A stretch of DNA of 63,771 nt from Collinsella sp. (GTDB lineage: Bacteria; Actinomycetota; Coriobacteriia; Coriobacteriales; Coriobacteriaceae), in the NCBI GenBank assembly GCA_019414325.1, contig DXMG01000001.1:1-63771 (forward strand), given 5' to 3'. Below are positions 51,162 to 58,999 of this stretch, piece by piece. The notes below the pieces were generated by a model, which did no database searches, was not told the DNA's origin, and saw only the letters and a list, made by a program, of their open reading frames with translations. The translations under genes were made by a program, and so were the position numbers. The stretch's first letter is position 1, and the number at the start of each line of letters is the position of its first letter.

Positions 51162-52679
51162 ATGGGAACTTATCATAGTACACGAGGACGCACTTTATCA
51201 TGCTCAAGTAAGGTGGCAATCCGTACCGGCATCGCTCCCGACGGGGGTTTGTTTGTCTCGGACGAGCTTGGCACCCAGCAGGTCGATATCAGCTCGCTTG
51301 CTGATAAATCGTACTTTGAAATCGCTCAAAATGTGTTGGGAATGTTACTGAACGATTACACGGACGAAGAAATTTCGGCGTGTGTCGACGAGGCATACCG
51401 CGGCACGTTCGCGAGTGAAGAGGTCACGCCTCTCGTCAAGCTCGACGCAGCACCGGGCACCGACGCCCCTCAGACCTATGTGATGGAGCTCTTTGGCGGC
51501 CCCACGAGCGCCTTCAAGGACGTCGCCCTGCAGATGCTCCCCCGCCTCATGGCCCGCACCTCCGCCCAGGACGGCGGCGCCGAGCGCATCATGATCGTCA
51601 CCGCCACGTCGGGCGACACGGGCAAGGCAGCACTCGCCGGCTTTGCCGACGCCCCGGGCACGGGCATCACCGTCTTTTATCCCGAGGGCAAAGTCAGCCG
51701 CGTACAGAATCTGCAGATGTCCACTCAGGAGGGCGATAACGTCGCCGTCTGCGGCATCCGCGGCAACTTTGACGACGCCCAGAGCGCCGTCAAGCGCATC
51801 TTTGCCGATAAGGAGCTTGCCGAGCGTCTGGAGGCCGCAGGCACGGTGCTTTCGAGTGCCAACTCCATCAACGTCGGCCGTCTGGTGCCGCAGGTCGTCT
51901 ACTACTTTGCCGCCTATGCGCAGCTGTTGCGCGCCGGCGCCATCGAGGCCGGCGACGCCGTGGAGTTCTGCGTACCGACCGGCAACTTTGGCGATATCCT
52001 GGCCGGTTACTATGCCAAGCGCATGGGTCTGCCCGTCGCCAAGCTCATCGTCGCGAGCGACAAGAACAACGTGCTGGCTGACTTCCTGACCACCGGCGTC
52101 TACGACCGCAACCGCCCGTTCTTCACGACCATCTCGCCTTCGATGGACATCCTCATCAGCTCTAACCTGGAGCGCATGCTCTACTTCCTGTCCGATGGCG
52201 ACTGTGAGCTCGTTGCCGGCCTTATGGAGCAGCTGACGCGGACTGGTCGCTACGAAGTTCCCGCCGACCTGCTGGCAAAGATTCAGAGCGTCTTTGGCTG
52301 CGGTTGGGCCAGCGAGGACGAGGTACGCACTGCCATCAAGAGCTGCTGGGACGCGAACGGCTACGTGATCGACCCGCACACCGCTTGCGGCTATCACGTC
52401 TTTGAGCAGGTCGCTCCCGCCGAGGGCGCCAAGGCCCGCGTGCTGCTTTCGACCGCCAGCCCCTACAAGTTCCCGCGCGCCTGCTGCGACGCCCTGGGCC
52501 TCGACGTTCCCGAGGACGACTTTGAGGCCATGCGCGTGCTCGAGCAGGCAACCAACACGGTTGCCCCGGTCCAGCTCGCCGAGCTCGAGTCCAAGCCCGT
52601 CCGCTTCGAAGACGTCTGCGACGTCGATGAGATGGCCAGCTACGTCGAGTCCGCAGCAAAAAAGATGGCTACCAACTAA
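51162..52679 (+). CDS. thrC: Threonine synthase
   Basis: A 505-aa PLP enzyme that turns O-phosphohomoserine into threonine. I start at ATG 51162 (MGTYHSTRGRTLSC); the frame runs further up but GAGGAG is nearest this ATG. PLP lysine Lys119 lies in GGPTSAFKDVALQ, with TATSGDTGKAALA as the phosphate-binding loop. The length is typical of the long form. A hairpin terminator follows at 52692-52711, then thrB. Confidence 0.95.
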   Translation: MGTYHSTRGRTLSCSSKVAIRTGIAPDGGLFVSDELGTQQVDISSLADKSYFEIAQNVLGMLLNDYTDEEISACVDEAYRGTFASEEVTPLVKLDAAPGTDAPQTYVMELFGGPTSAFKDVALQMLPRLMARTSAQDGGAERIMIVTATSGDTGKAALAGFADAPGTGITVFYPEGKVSRVQNLQMSTQEGDNVAVCGIRGNFDDAQSAVKRIFADKELAERLEAAGTVLSSANSINVGRLVPQVVYYFAAYAQLLRAGAIEAGDAVEFCVPTGNFGDILAGYYAKRMGLPVAKLIVASDKNNVLADFLTTGVYDRNRPFFTTISPSMDILISSNLERMLYFLSDGDCELVAGLMEQLTRTGRYEVPADLLAKIQSVFGCGWASEDEVRTAIKSCWDANGYVIDPHTACGYHVFEQVAPAEGAKARVLLSTASPYKFPRACCDALGLDVPEDDFEAMRVLEQATNTVAPVQLAELESKPVRFEDVCDVDEMASYVESAAKKMATN

Positions 52680-52691
52680 ACCCCTCATTAA

Positions 52692-52711
52692 GCGCCGGCG
52701 AAAGCCGGCGC
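52692..52711 (+). terminator. Hairpin after thrC
   Basis: GCGCCGGC-GAAA-GCCGGCGC, followed by ACCTTCTTTC. A GNRA-type loop with a strong stem; it should reduce read-through from thrC to thrB. Confidence 0.7.
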
Positions 52712-52757
52712 ACCTTCTTTCATCAGATAACCCCCGGGATGATGACGAACGCGCACA

Positions 52758-52869
52758 GCGTGCCTGGCTGTTTAGTTCGTCGCGAGTTCCGCACGCAAAG
52801 GAAAGCACTTAATGTGCTTTCCGTCTTGCGCAGGACTGCCCGAGCAGCGAACTAAATAGCCAGGCACGC
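52758..52869. repeat. Large cruciform element upstream of thrB
   Basis: Outer arms of 22 nt (52758-52779 and 52848-52869) pair with one G-T. Inside, GGAAAGCAC/GTGCTTTCC (about 52800-52822) forms a second perfect hairpin. The element ends immediately before the thrB ribosome site (AGGAGG). Confidence 0.85.
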
Positions 52870-52882
52870 CAGGAGGACTCAC

Positions 52883-53764
52883 ATGATCAAGATCACCGTC
52901 CCAGCAACAAGCGCCAACTTGGGCATCGGCTACGACACCCTCGGCATGGCCGTCAGCCTCTACTCGCACTTCACCTTCGAGCGCGCCGACAAGCTCACCA
53001 TCACGGGTTGCCCCGAGGAGTTCCAAAACGCGAACAACCTAGTCTACGTGAGCTTTGTGGATGCACTGGCCGCATGGGGCGAGCCGGCCTTCCCCGTCGC
53101 CATCGACATTCAGACTGACGTTCCCGTCGCCCGCGGTCTGGGCTCCAGCTCCACCTGCGTCGTCGCCGGCATTATGGCAGCCGCCGCGTTGACGGGCCAC
53201 ACCGTCGACCGCGCCGAGCTCGTCCGCATTGCCACCGAGGTCGAGGGCCATCCCGATAACGTCGCCCCCGCTATCCTGGGCGGCGCCGTCTGCTCCTTTA
53301 CGCCGACCGATTCGCTCCCCCAGTGCCTGCGCTACGAGGTGAGCGATCGCTTGCGTTTTATTACCGTGATTCCACCCTACGAGGTACATACGAGCGAGGC
53401 ACGCAAGGTTGTGCCGCAGGAGATTCCACTCTCCACCGCTGTGTGGCAGATGGGCCGCATCGCCGGCATGACGCGCGGCTTGGAGACTGGTGACCTGGAC
53501 CTGATTGCCGCCGCTAATGACGACCGCATTCAAGAGCCCTATCGTCGCCGTCTGATTCCCGACTACAACGCCGTGCGCGACACCTGCCTTAACGGAGGCG
53601 CCAAGACCATCTGGATCAGCGGCTCGGGCTCGACCCTCATGGCCGTGACTGACGACACCATCGTGGCAAAGTTCCTACAGGTCAAGCTGCGTGAGCAGTT
53701 CCCTAAGTGTGATACGCATATTCTGACATGCGACACGGAAGGCGCCCAGATCGAATACCTGTAG
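52883..53764 (+). CDS. thrB: Homoserine kinase
   Basis: A 293-aa GHMP kinase that phosphorylates homoserine to give the threonine synthase substrate. Motifs: VPATSANLGIGYDTLG at the start, ATP-binding VARGLGSSSTCVVAG, and GAKTIWISGSGSTLMA near the C-terminus. AGGAGG precedes ATG 52883. It lies downstream of thrC, separated by a terminator and a cruciform element. Confidence 0.95.
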   Translation: MIKITVPATSANLGIGYDTLGMAVSLYSHFTFERADKLTITGCPEEFQNANNLVYVSFVDALAAWGEPAFPVAIDIQTDVPVARGLGSSSTCVVAGIMAAAALTGHTVDRAELVRIATEVEGHPDNVAPAILGGAVCSFTPTDSLPQCLRYEVSDRLRFITVIPPYEVHTSEARKVVPQEIPLSTAVWQMGRIAGMTRGLETGDLDLIAAANDDRIQEPYRRRLIPDYNAVRDTCLNGGAKTIWISGSGSTLMAVTDDTIVAKFLQVKLREQFPKCDTHILTCDTEGAQIEYL

Positions 53765-53940
53765 TCGCCGTCCCGTATACCCGCCGGGGAGGCCAGGGGC
53801 TTTGCCCCCAAATCGTCCTCGGACATGGCAGGACCCCCGCTGCGCACTTCGTGCGGCGGGGGTCCTGCCGTCCTGCGGAAAGATTTGGGGGCAAAGCCCC
53901 TGGCCTCCCCTATGTTAACTTCGCCGGCGGCGGCTACAGG
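53758..53940. repeat. Nested inverted repeat element B, starting in the thrB stop region
   Basis: Outer arms CCTGTAGTCGCCG (53758-53770, containing the thrB stop TAG) and CGGCGGCTACAGG (53928-53940) pair with one mismatch. Inner arms of 28 nt (53786-53813 and 53883-53910) pair perfectly. The core AAATCGTCCTCGGACATG...GCGGAAAGATTT is shared with element A (41182-41336), and an extra GC-rich hairpin is present here. Confidence 0.85.
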
Positions 53941-54000
53941 GACCTACGCTCTGGAAAGTCGCCGGGCTGATGTTCTGCATTTTATTGATAGGGGCACTTA

Positions 54001-54591
54001 CTAGAGGCAAGCCTCGGCGATGCGGCGCTTGAGTTCGTCGATGCCGGTGCCGGTTTGGGAGCTTGTGATGATTACGTTTTCGGCCGGGACGTTGAGCTGT
54101 TTTTTGATGGCTGCCGCTTGGCGGGCCTGCTGGGTGCGGCTGAGCTTGTCGGCCTTGGTGAGGCAGACGATAAAGTTGAACTCGTTGCCCTGCAGGTAGT
54201 CGATCATGTCATGGTCGAGCTTACTGGGGTCATGGCGAATGTCCACTAGCGACACAACCAAGTTAAAGCTGCGCTCGGAGTCGAAGAAGTCGCCGATGAG
54301 CTCGGCCCAGCGGTCACGCTCGGCCTTGGAACGACGGGCGAAACCATAGCCCGGCAGGTCCACAAAGTGCACGTCGTCGACCTCGAAGAAATTGATGTTG
54401 CTCGTCTTGCCCGGCGTGCTCGAAACCTTCACCAGGTTCTTGCGGCCAAAGAGCTTGTTCATGATGGACGACTTGCCCACATTTGAGCGGCCAACGAAGC
54501 TCACCTCGGGACAGGTGGACTCGGGGATCTGCGAAACCTTGCCGTAGCTGGCGACGAACTTGGCAAGCTGGTAGTTAATGGAATCGGCCAT
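54001..54591 (-). CDS. ysxC: Ribosome biogenesis GTPase YsxC/EngB
   Basis: A 196-aa GTPase needed for 50S assembly. Start ATG 54591 (MADSINYQLAKFV), AAGGAG upstream. G1 GRSNVGKSS, G2 TPGKTSNINFF, G3 DLPGYGFA, G4 TKAD and G5-like TSSQTGTG. The length is typical. Confidence 0.94.
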   Translation of the reverse strand: MADSINYQLAKFVASYGKVSQIPESTCPEVSFVGRSNVGKSSIMNKLFGRKNLVKVSSTPGKTSNINFFEVDDVHFVDLPGYGFARRSKAERDRWAELIGDFFDSERSFNLVVSLVDIRHDPSKLDHDMIDYLQGNEFNFIVCLTKADKLSRTQQARQAAAIKKQLNVPAENVIITSSQTGTGIDELKRRIAEACL

Positions 54592-54628
54592 GGACACTCC
54601 TTGGTCGTAGGATCTTGCAAAAAACGCG

Positions 54629-55369
54629 CTATTGCGCAGCGGCAATGCGTCGAACGATATCGAGCGTGATATCGCTTGCGGCACGCGCATACTCGAACAA
54701 ATCGAACTCGCGGTCGCAAATCGCATCATACGCCTCGTCACAATTATCGCTGATAGCACGCAGCACCAGGCAATCGACACCATTTTTGGTTGCGACATGG
54801 GCAATTGCCGCGCCCTCCATGCCGACACAATCGGCATGCGTCGCCTCGATGGCATCATTGCGCATAGCGGCGCCCGTCACAAAGCGGTTACCCGTGGCAA
54901 TCGTGCCGACCAGGAACTGCTTTGCGCCCTCGTTCGAAGCGGTCGCATTTGTCGAAGCATCAACAAACCCACGCTCAGAAAGCACATCGGCGGCAATATC
55001 GACCAGCGCAGGCGTCGAGACAAACTCCTCGAGCCCCGGTGCAGACTCGGCGATAAGCGCGGTATCGGTATCTAGATAGCGCAGGCATTTGCCAATGACG
55101 ACATCGTCGATATGGAGCTTGGGATTCAGGCCACCTGCGATACCAGAAAACACAACTGCCTGTGGAGCATACTTGCTAATGAGGTGCTGTGTTGCGGCGG
55201 CAGCGTTTACCGTGCCCATACCCGCCGTCGTGGCGACAATCGACAGGCCGTCGAGCCCGCCGGTCACAACGTTCAAGCCCGCCTCCTGTACCATGCAAAC
55301 GTTGCTCAACTCTTCCTTAATCTGCATGATCTCTTTTTCGAGCGCACCGATAATCGCGATGGTAGCCAT
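54629..55369 (-). CDS. mtnN: 5'-methylthioadenosine/S-adenosylhomocysteine nucleosidase
   Basis: A 246-aa hydrolase releasing adenine from MTA and SAH, recycling methionine and methyl-cycle products. Start ATG 55369 (MATIAIIGALEKEIMQIK). VVTGGLDG...GMGTVNAAA, FSGIAGGLNPKLHIDDVVIGK, CVGMEGAAIAHVA and RAISDNCDE (catalytic Asp) match the Pfs family. Confidence 0.93.
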   Translation of the reverse strand: MATIAIIGALEKEIMQIKEELSNVCMVQEAGLNVVTGGLDGLSIVATTAGMGTVNAAAATQHLISKYAPQAVVFSGIAGGLNPKLHIDDVVIGKCLRYLDTDTALIAESAPGLEEFVSTPALVDIAADVLSERGFVDASTNATASNEGAKQFLVGTIATGNRFVTGAAMRNDAIEATHADCVGMEGAAIAHVATKNGVDCLVLRAISDNCDEAYDAICDREFDLFEYARAASDITLDIVRRIAAAQ

Positions 55370-55447
55370 GCCATTCCCCAAACCTATACGAAATTCTCAA
55401 CCACGGTATGGTACCAGCATTTTGTTTGACCTCGTCAAACGAACACG

Positions 55448-56547
55448 TTAGGCCAGCGCAGCTCGGGTATCAAAGAATGTCTTAGCAATCGCAGCCACCA
55501 GCTCGCTCGAGCGATCGCTCCATGGCATCGATGTCATGATACTCATAATGTAGGTGTCGCCATCGACATCGATGAGGCACGCATCGCATGTCGAATAGCA
55601 ACCATCCTCGCTAATCCAGCCTGCCTTGTTGCGTACCAAGGCTTGGTCGTCCGCAATGCCATTACGAATAAACGATCGAGTCGTAGAGGCCAGAAGATCC
55701 GATAGCCATTGCGACGTCTCGGTATCACGGCTCAAATACTCGCTCATCTCGCGCCACAATTTGGCCGAGGTGCGCGGGCAATAGGTTGGAAAATCACTCA
55801 TCGGATCGAGTGCGGTATCGTAATCGATGCCAAGACTGGCAATCCAATCCTCGTAACCGACACTGTCAAACGCCGCGCGTAACGCAATAAACGAATCGTT
55901 GTCCGAATTAACGACCGCGGCATCGATCAGGTCGCGCACCGTCTGCCAACCCATGTTGTAGCCACCATAGGTGCCAAGGGAATCATCGAGTGAAACCTGA
56001 CCCGTCTCGACCAGAGATTCGCAGATGTACAACGCATAGAGCGCCTTGTAGCTACTCGCGCCGTAAACCTCGACATCGGGGTTATACGTCACGCCCTTGC
56101 CGCTTGACAGGTCGTAGAGAACACCACGCCCACATCGCCTAGCTCCTGCGCCCGACTCAGGGCATCCTGGAGCAAGGCAAGGCTCTCATCCTCCAAGGTA
56201 GGAGTCTTGTTATCCACCAACGAGAAGGCCTGAACGGTATCACCCGAAGGGATATCGTTGAAGTCCGCCTTCGAAAGTCTCGTCTTGAGATCTGCCGACG
56301 CTTTGGACTTTGAAACCTTCTCGTTTTGCGTCTGTACCGTTGACGCATCTGAGTGTGCCATTCGCTCCGACGCGTAGGTTTTGGCGGTAATTCCGAGGAT
56401 AATAATCGCCAACGTTAGCATCCCAATGGCGGCAATCTTCGTCACGCGGACGCGAGCGTCGGCAAGGCCACGCGAAGATGTGCCCTTCGTCTCATATCTG
56501 CTGCTATGCTGCGGCATATACTCATCCCGCGATGCGTTATTTCGCAC
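55448..56547 (-). pseudogene. Membrane-anchored class A beta-lactamase-like serine hydrolase, frameshifted
   Basis: Two frames form one protein. The upstream frame (56547 to 56089, 152 aa) has a membrane anchor near residues 36-56 and ends GDVGVVF before going off frame. The downstream frame (to 55448) has SSYK (catalytic SxxK), SDN (in VVNSDNDSF) and KAG (in VRNKAGW), the class A motifs. In the second frame YDLSSGKGVTYNP precedes these, which continues the first frame naturally if the extra TC at 56117-56120 is removed. Either the gene is broken by a TC expansion or the sequence has an error there. Intact relatives are D,D-peptidase or beta-lactamase-like. Confidence 0.75.
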
Positions 56548-56705
56548 GTGGTCTCCTGACTGCTACCGTTCATATACGAGCAGCATAATACCGAGCAGGC
56601 ATTTCTTTCCAAAGATATTCAGCGGCGTTTAAGGCGTCTTTAAAGAAACCACAAGCGTATTTATCCAAATGGCGCGATTCTGTTGCGCATCTCCGCCCAA
56701 AACGC

Positions 56706-56772
56706 AGTTGCGGTGGAATAGTTCCTATTTGGGCGGCATAAGCCGAAAAACAAGAACTATTCCACCGCAACT
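56706..56772. repeat. AGTTGCGGTG hairpin, copy 2
   Basis: Perfect 19-nt arms at 56706-56724 and 56754-56772 with a 29-nt loop. Relative to copy 1 (35010-35076) two bases differ in one arm, with matching changes in the other. Confidence 0.85.
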
Positions 56773-56808
56773 TGACGGAGCTCTTTGGCAATCAACTTGG
56801 TGCCCAGG

Positions 56809-56841
56809 GGCACTCATTTAAGTCTGTCCCCAATGAGTGCC
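56809..56841. repeat. GTCCC-core element, copy 7
   Basis: GGCACTCATT (56809-56818) pairs with AATGAGTGCC (56832-56841); the loop contains TAAGTCTGTCCCC. It completes the gap between the serine hydrolase remnant and pflA. Confidence 0.8.
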
Positions 56842-56863
56842 TTTGGGGAGCGAAAATGGCTCG

Positions 56864-57682
56864 CTAGCCGATAGCGTTTTTGAGTTCCGCGCGACGCTTT
56901 TTCATGCCCGTCATGACGGCGTTGCGCAGCTCGGGCATGCGCGCGGTATCCATCTGTGGAACGCCCTCGAGCTTATAGGGAATGCCCAATTGCTCGTACT
57001 TGACGACACCCATCGTGTGATACGGCAGCATTTCCAGGCCCACCACGTTGTGCCATGGAGCGATGAGGCGGCCGAGCGCCTCGCACTCCTCAACCGTATC
57101 GGTAATGCCGGGCACCACCACGTGGCGGATAACGACCTTAATCTTGCGACGGGCAAGCTCATCGCCAAACGCCAGAATGCGTGCGGGATCGCAACCGGTC
57201 AGCTTTTTATGCTCGACGGGATCGGCGTGTTTAATGTCGAGCAGCACCATATCGGTCTCGTTGAGTACGGCATCGAACTTCTCGGGATGGTTGGGGTCAA
57301 ACGCATAGCCGCAGCTGTCGAGGCAGGTATGCACGCGGCCATCGGGGTTGTTGTGCATTGCACGGAACAGATCGGCCAAAAACTCGGGCTGCAGGAGCGG
57401 CTCGCCACCCGAAACCGTAATGCCGCCGCTGCGGTAAAACTCATGGTTACTCTGGAACTCGTCCATCAGGTGCTCGACAGTCACCATGGTGCCGCCGTTA
57501 ACAGACCAAGTATCGGGATTGTGGCAATACGCGCAGCGCATGGGACAGCCTTGGACAAACACTACGAAGCGGATGCCGGGACCGTCGACCGTTCCCATCG
57601 TCTCGATCGAATGCACGCGACCCAGGGCAAACGCAGAGTCCTCGGGACGAGCGTCCACACCCTCGAGCGTCATCTCAGCCAT
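56864..57682 (-). CDS. pflA: Pyruvate formate-lyase activating enzyme
   Basis: A 272-aa radical SAM enzyme that installs the glycyl radical on pyruvate formate-lyase. Cluster cysteines Cys46, Cys50 and Cys53 in CPMRCAYC, then GGITVSGGEPLLQPEF and DSCGYAF, as in PflA. It has a 20-residue N-terminal extension. The expected pflB gene is not in this window, so the pair is split or pflB lies elsewhere. Confidence 0.9.
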   Translation of the reverse strand: MAEMTLEGVDARPEDSAFALGRVHSIETMGTVDGPGIRFVVFVQGCPMRCAYCHNPDTWSVNGGTMVTVEHLMDEFQSNHEFYRSGGITVSGGEPLLQPEFLADLFRAMHNNPDGRVHTCLDSCGYAFDPNHPEKFDAVLNETDMVLLDIKHADPVEHKKLTGCDPARILAFGDELARRKIKVVIRHVVVPGITDTVEECEALGRLIAPWHNVVGLEMLPYHTMGVVKYEQLGIPYKLEGVPQMDTARMPELRNAVMTGMKKRRAELKNAIG

Positions 57683-57804
57683 TCCCGCTACCTTGCCTCT
57701 CTTTGGTTTTAGTTACATAAATACCAGAGCCATTCTAGCCCATACGCATGATGGCGAAACGGTTTAGCGGCCAATTGGGTTGTTCTATTTGACCCCACGC
57801 AAGA

Positions 57805-57837
57805 GCGGCGGGTAGGTTGTCGCAACCCGCCCGCCGC
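57805..57837 (-). terminator. Hairpin downstream of the DegV gene
   Basis: GCGGCGGGTAGGTTG can pair with CAACCCGCCCGCCGC (a bulge in the middle). On the minus strand it is followed by a short TCTTG tract, so it is a weak terminator. Confidence 0.5.
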
Positions 57838-57868
57838 CGAGGCAATAGAAATCGATAGACGCCAGGCC

Positions 57869-58723
57869 TTACGCCTTGAGCGTGAGCACCGCGCCGAAGG
57901 CGGTCGGGCCGCAATGGCTCGAGATGACGCCGCCGACCTGAGTCCAGGTAATGTCCTTAAAGCCCAGGTCGTGCGCATAGACTTCCATGTCGTCGCGCAG
58001 CTCCTGGGAAAGGCCTACCGAATACGCCAGGCCAATGTGCGAGTAGTCAATCTCGCCCTTCGCAACCATGTGGTCAATAAAGGCGCGGGCGCACTTGAGC
58101 ATAGAGCCGCGGAACTTCTTGGTTGCCACGAACTTGCCGCCCGTCACCTCAATGCAGGGCTTAATCTTGAGCAGGTGGGCGCCAAGGAATGCCACGTTGG
58201 ACAGACGACCGCCCGCCTTAAGGAAGGCTAGGTCGGTAGGAACAAAGCCCAGCAGCACACGGTCCATGACGGAATTCGTATATGCAAAGATCTCGTCGAC
58301 GGTGGCATCGGGGTGAGCCTCGATGTATTTAGCGGTCTCGACGACAACGAGCGACTGGCCCACCGAGACAAAACGCGTGTCCATGGAGAACACGTAGTCG
58401 CGCCCCTGGGCCGCAATCTTGGAGGATTGATGCGAGCAGGTCGTGGCCTCGGAGTACGCAAGATGCAGAATGGTCGCATCGGGCTGCTCGGCATGGATAC
58501 GGTCATACACGTGAGCAAAATCCGCAGGCGCGCAGCCACTGGTCTTGGGCATTACGCCAAACTCGTTGCAGCGCGAGTAAATCTCGAGCGGATCGATGGA
58601 GCCGTCCTCGACGGTCTCGTCACCAATCGTGACATGCATAGGCACGCGCACGATGCCGTAGCGTTCGCAGAGCTCTGGCGTCACATCCGAACCAGATTCA
58701 ACCACGATTACGTACTTGCCCAT
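57869..58723 (-). CDS. DegV family (fatty-acid-binding) protein
   Basis: A 284-aa DegV protein; members bind fatty acids and act as FakB-like partners of fatty acid kinase. Start ATG 58723 (MGKYVIVVESGSDVTPEL), though the ribosome site is weak and an ATG at 58747 is possible. Conserved: VESGSDVTPELCERYGI, MPKTSGCAPADF, DTRFVSVGQSL and LKAGGRLSNVA. No fatty-acid kinase gene is nearby. Confidence 0.88.
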   Translation of the reverse strand: MGKYVIVVESGSDVTPELCERYGIVRVPMHVTIGDETVEDGSIDPLEIYSRCNEFGVMPKTSGCAPADFAHVYDRIHAEQPDATILHLAYSEATTCSHQSSKIAAQGRDYVFSMDTRFVSVGQSLVVVETAKYIEAHPDATVDEIFAYTNSVMDRVLLGFVPTDLAFLKAGGRLSNVAFLGAHLLKIKPCIEVTGGKFVATKKFRGSMLKCARAFIDHMVAKGEIDYSHIGLAYSVGLSQELRDDMEVYAHDLGFKDITWTQVGGVISSHCGPTAFGAVLTLKA

Positions 58724-58999
58724 TATTATCACGACCCATCTCGACATTGGCTTTTCAATACATGGCACGCGCCGCCGCACTGTTGCACAACGGCGGCAGA
58801 GCGCCAAAGAGACGCCGCCCCTTGCACACAACAAAGGACAGCGTCTCCCTGGAAAACTCCGTGCTTATCTGAGATTCTACACGGTTTATTAATAGGTGTT
58901 ACTTACTCCGCAAACGGTAGCTATACGCGATAAACGGTAGTTCGCTGCGGCAACTGCAACACATTCCGCCCAGCAAGTCCAATCGTGCTCCACGCACGG

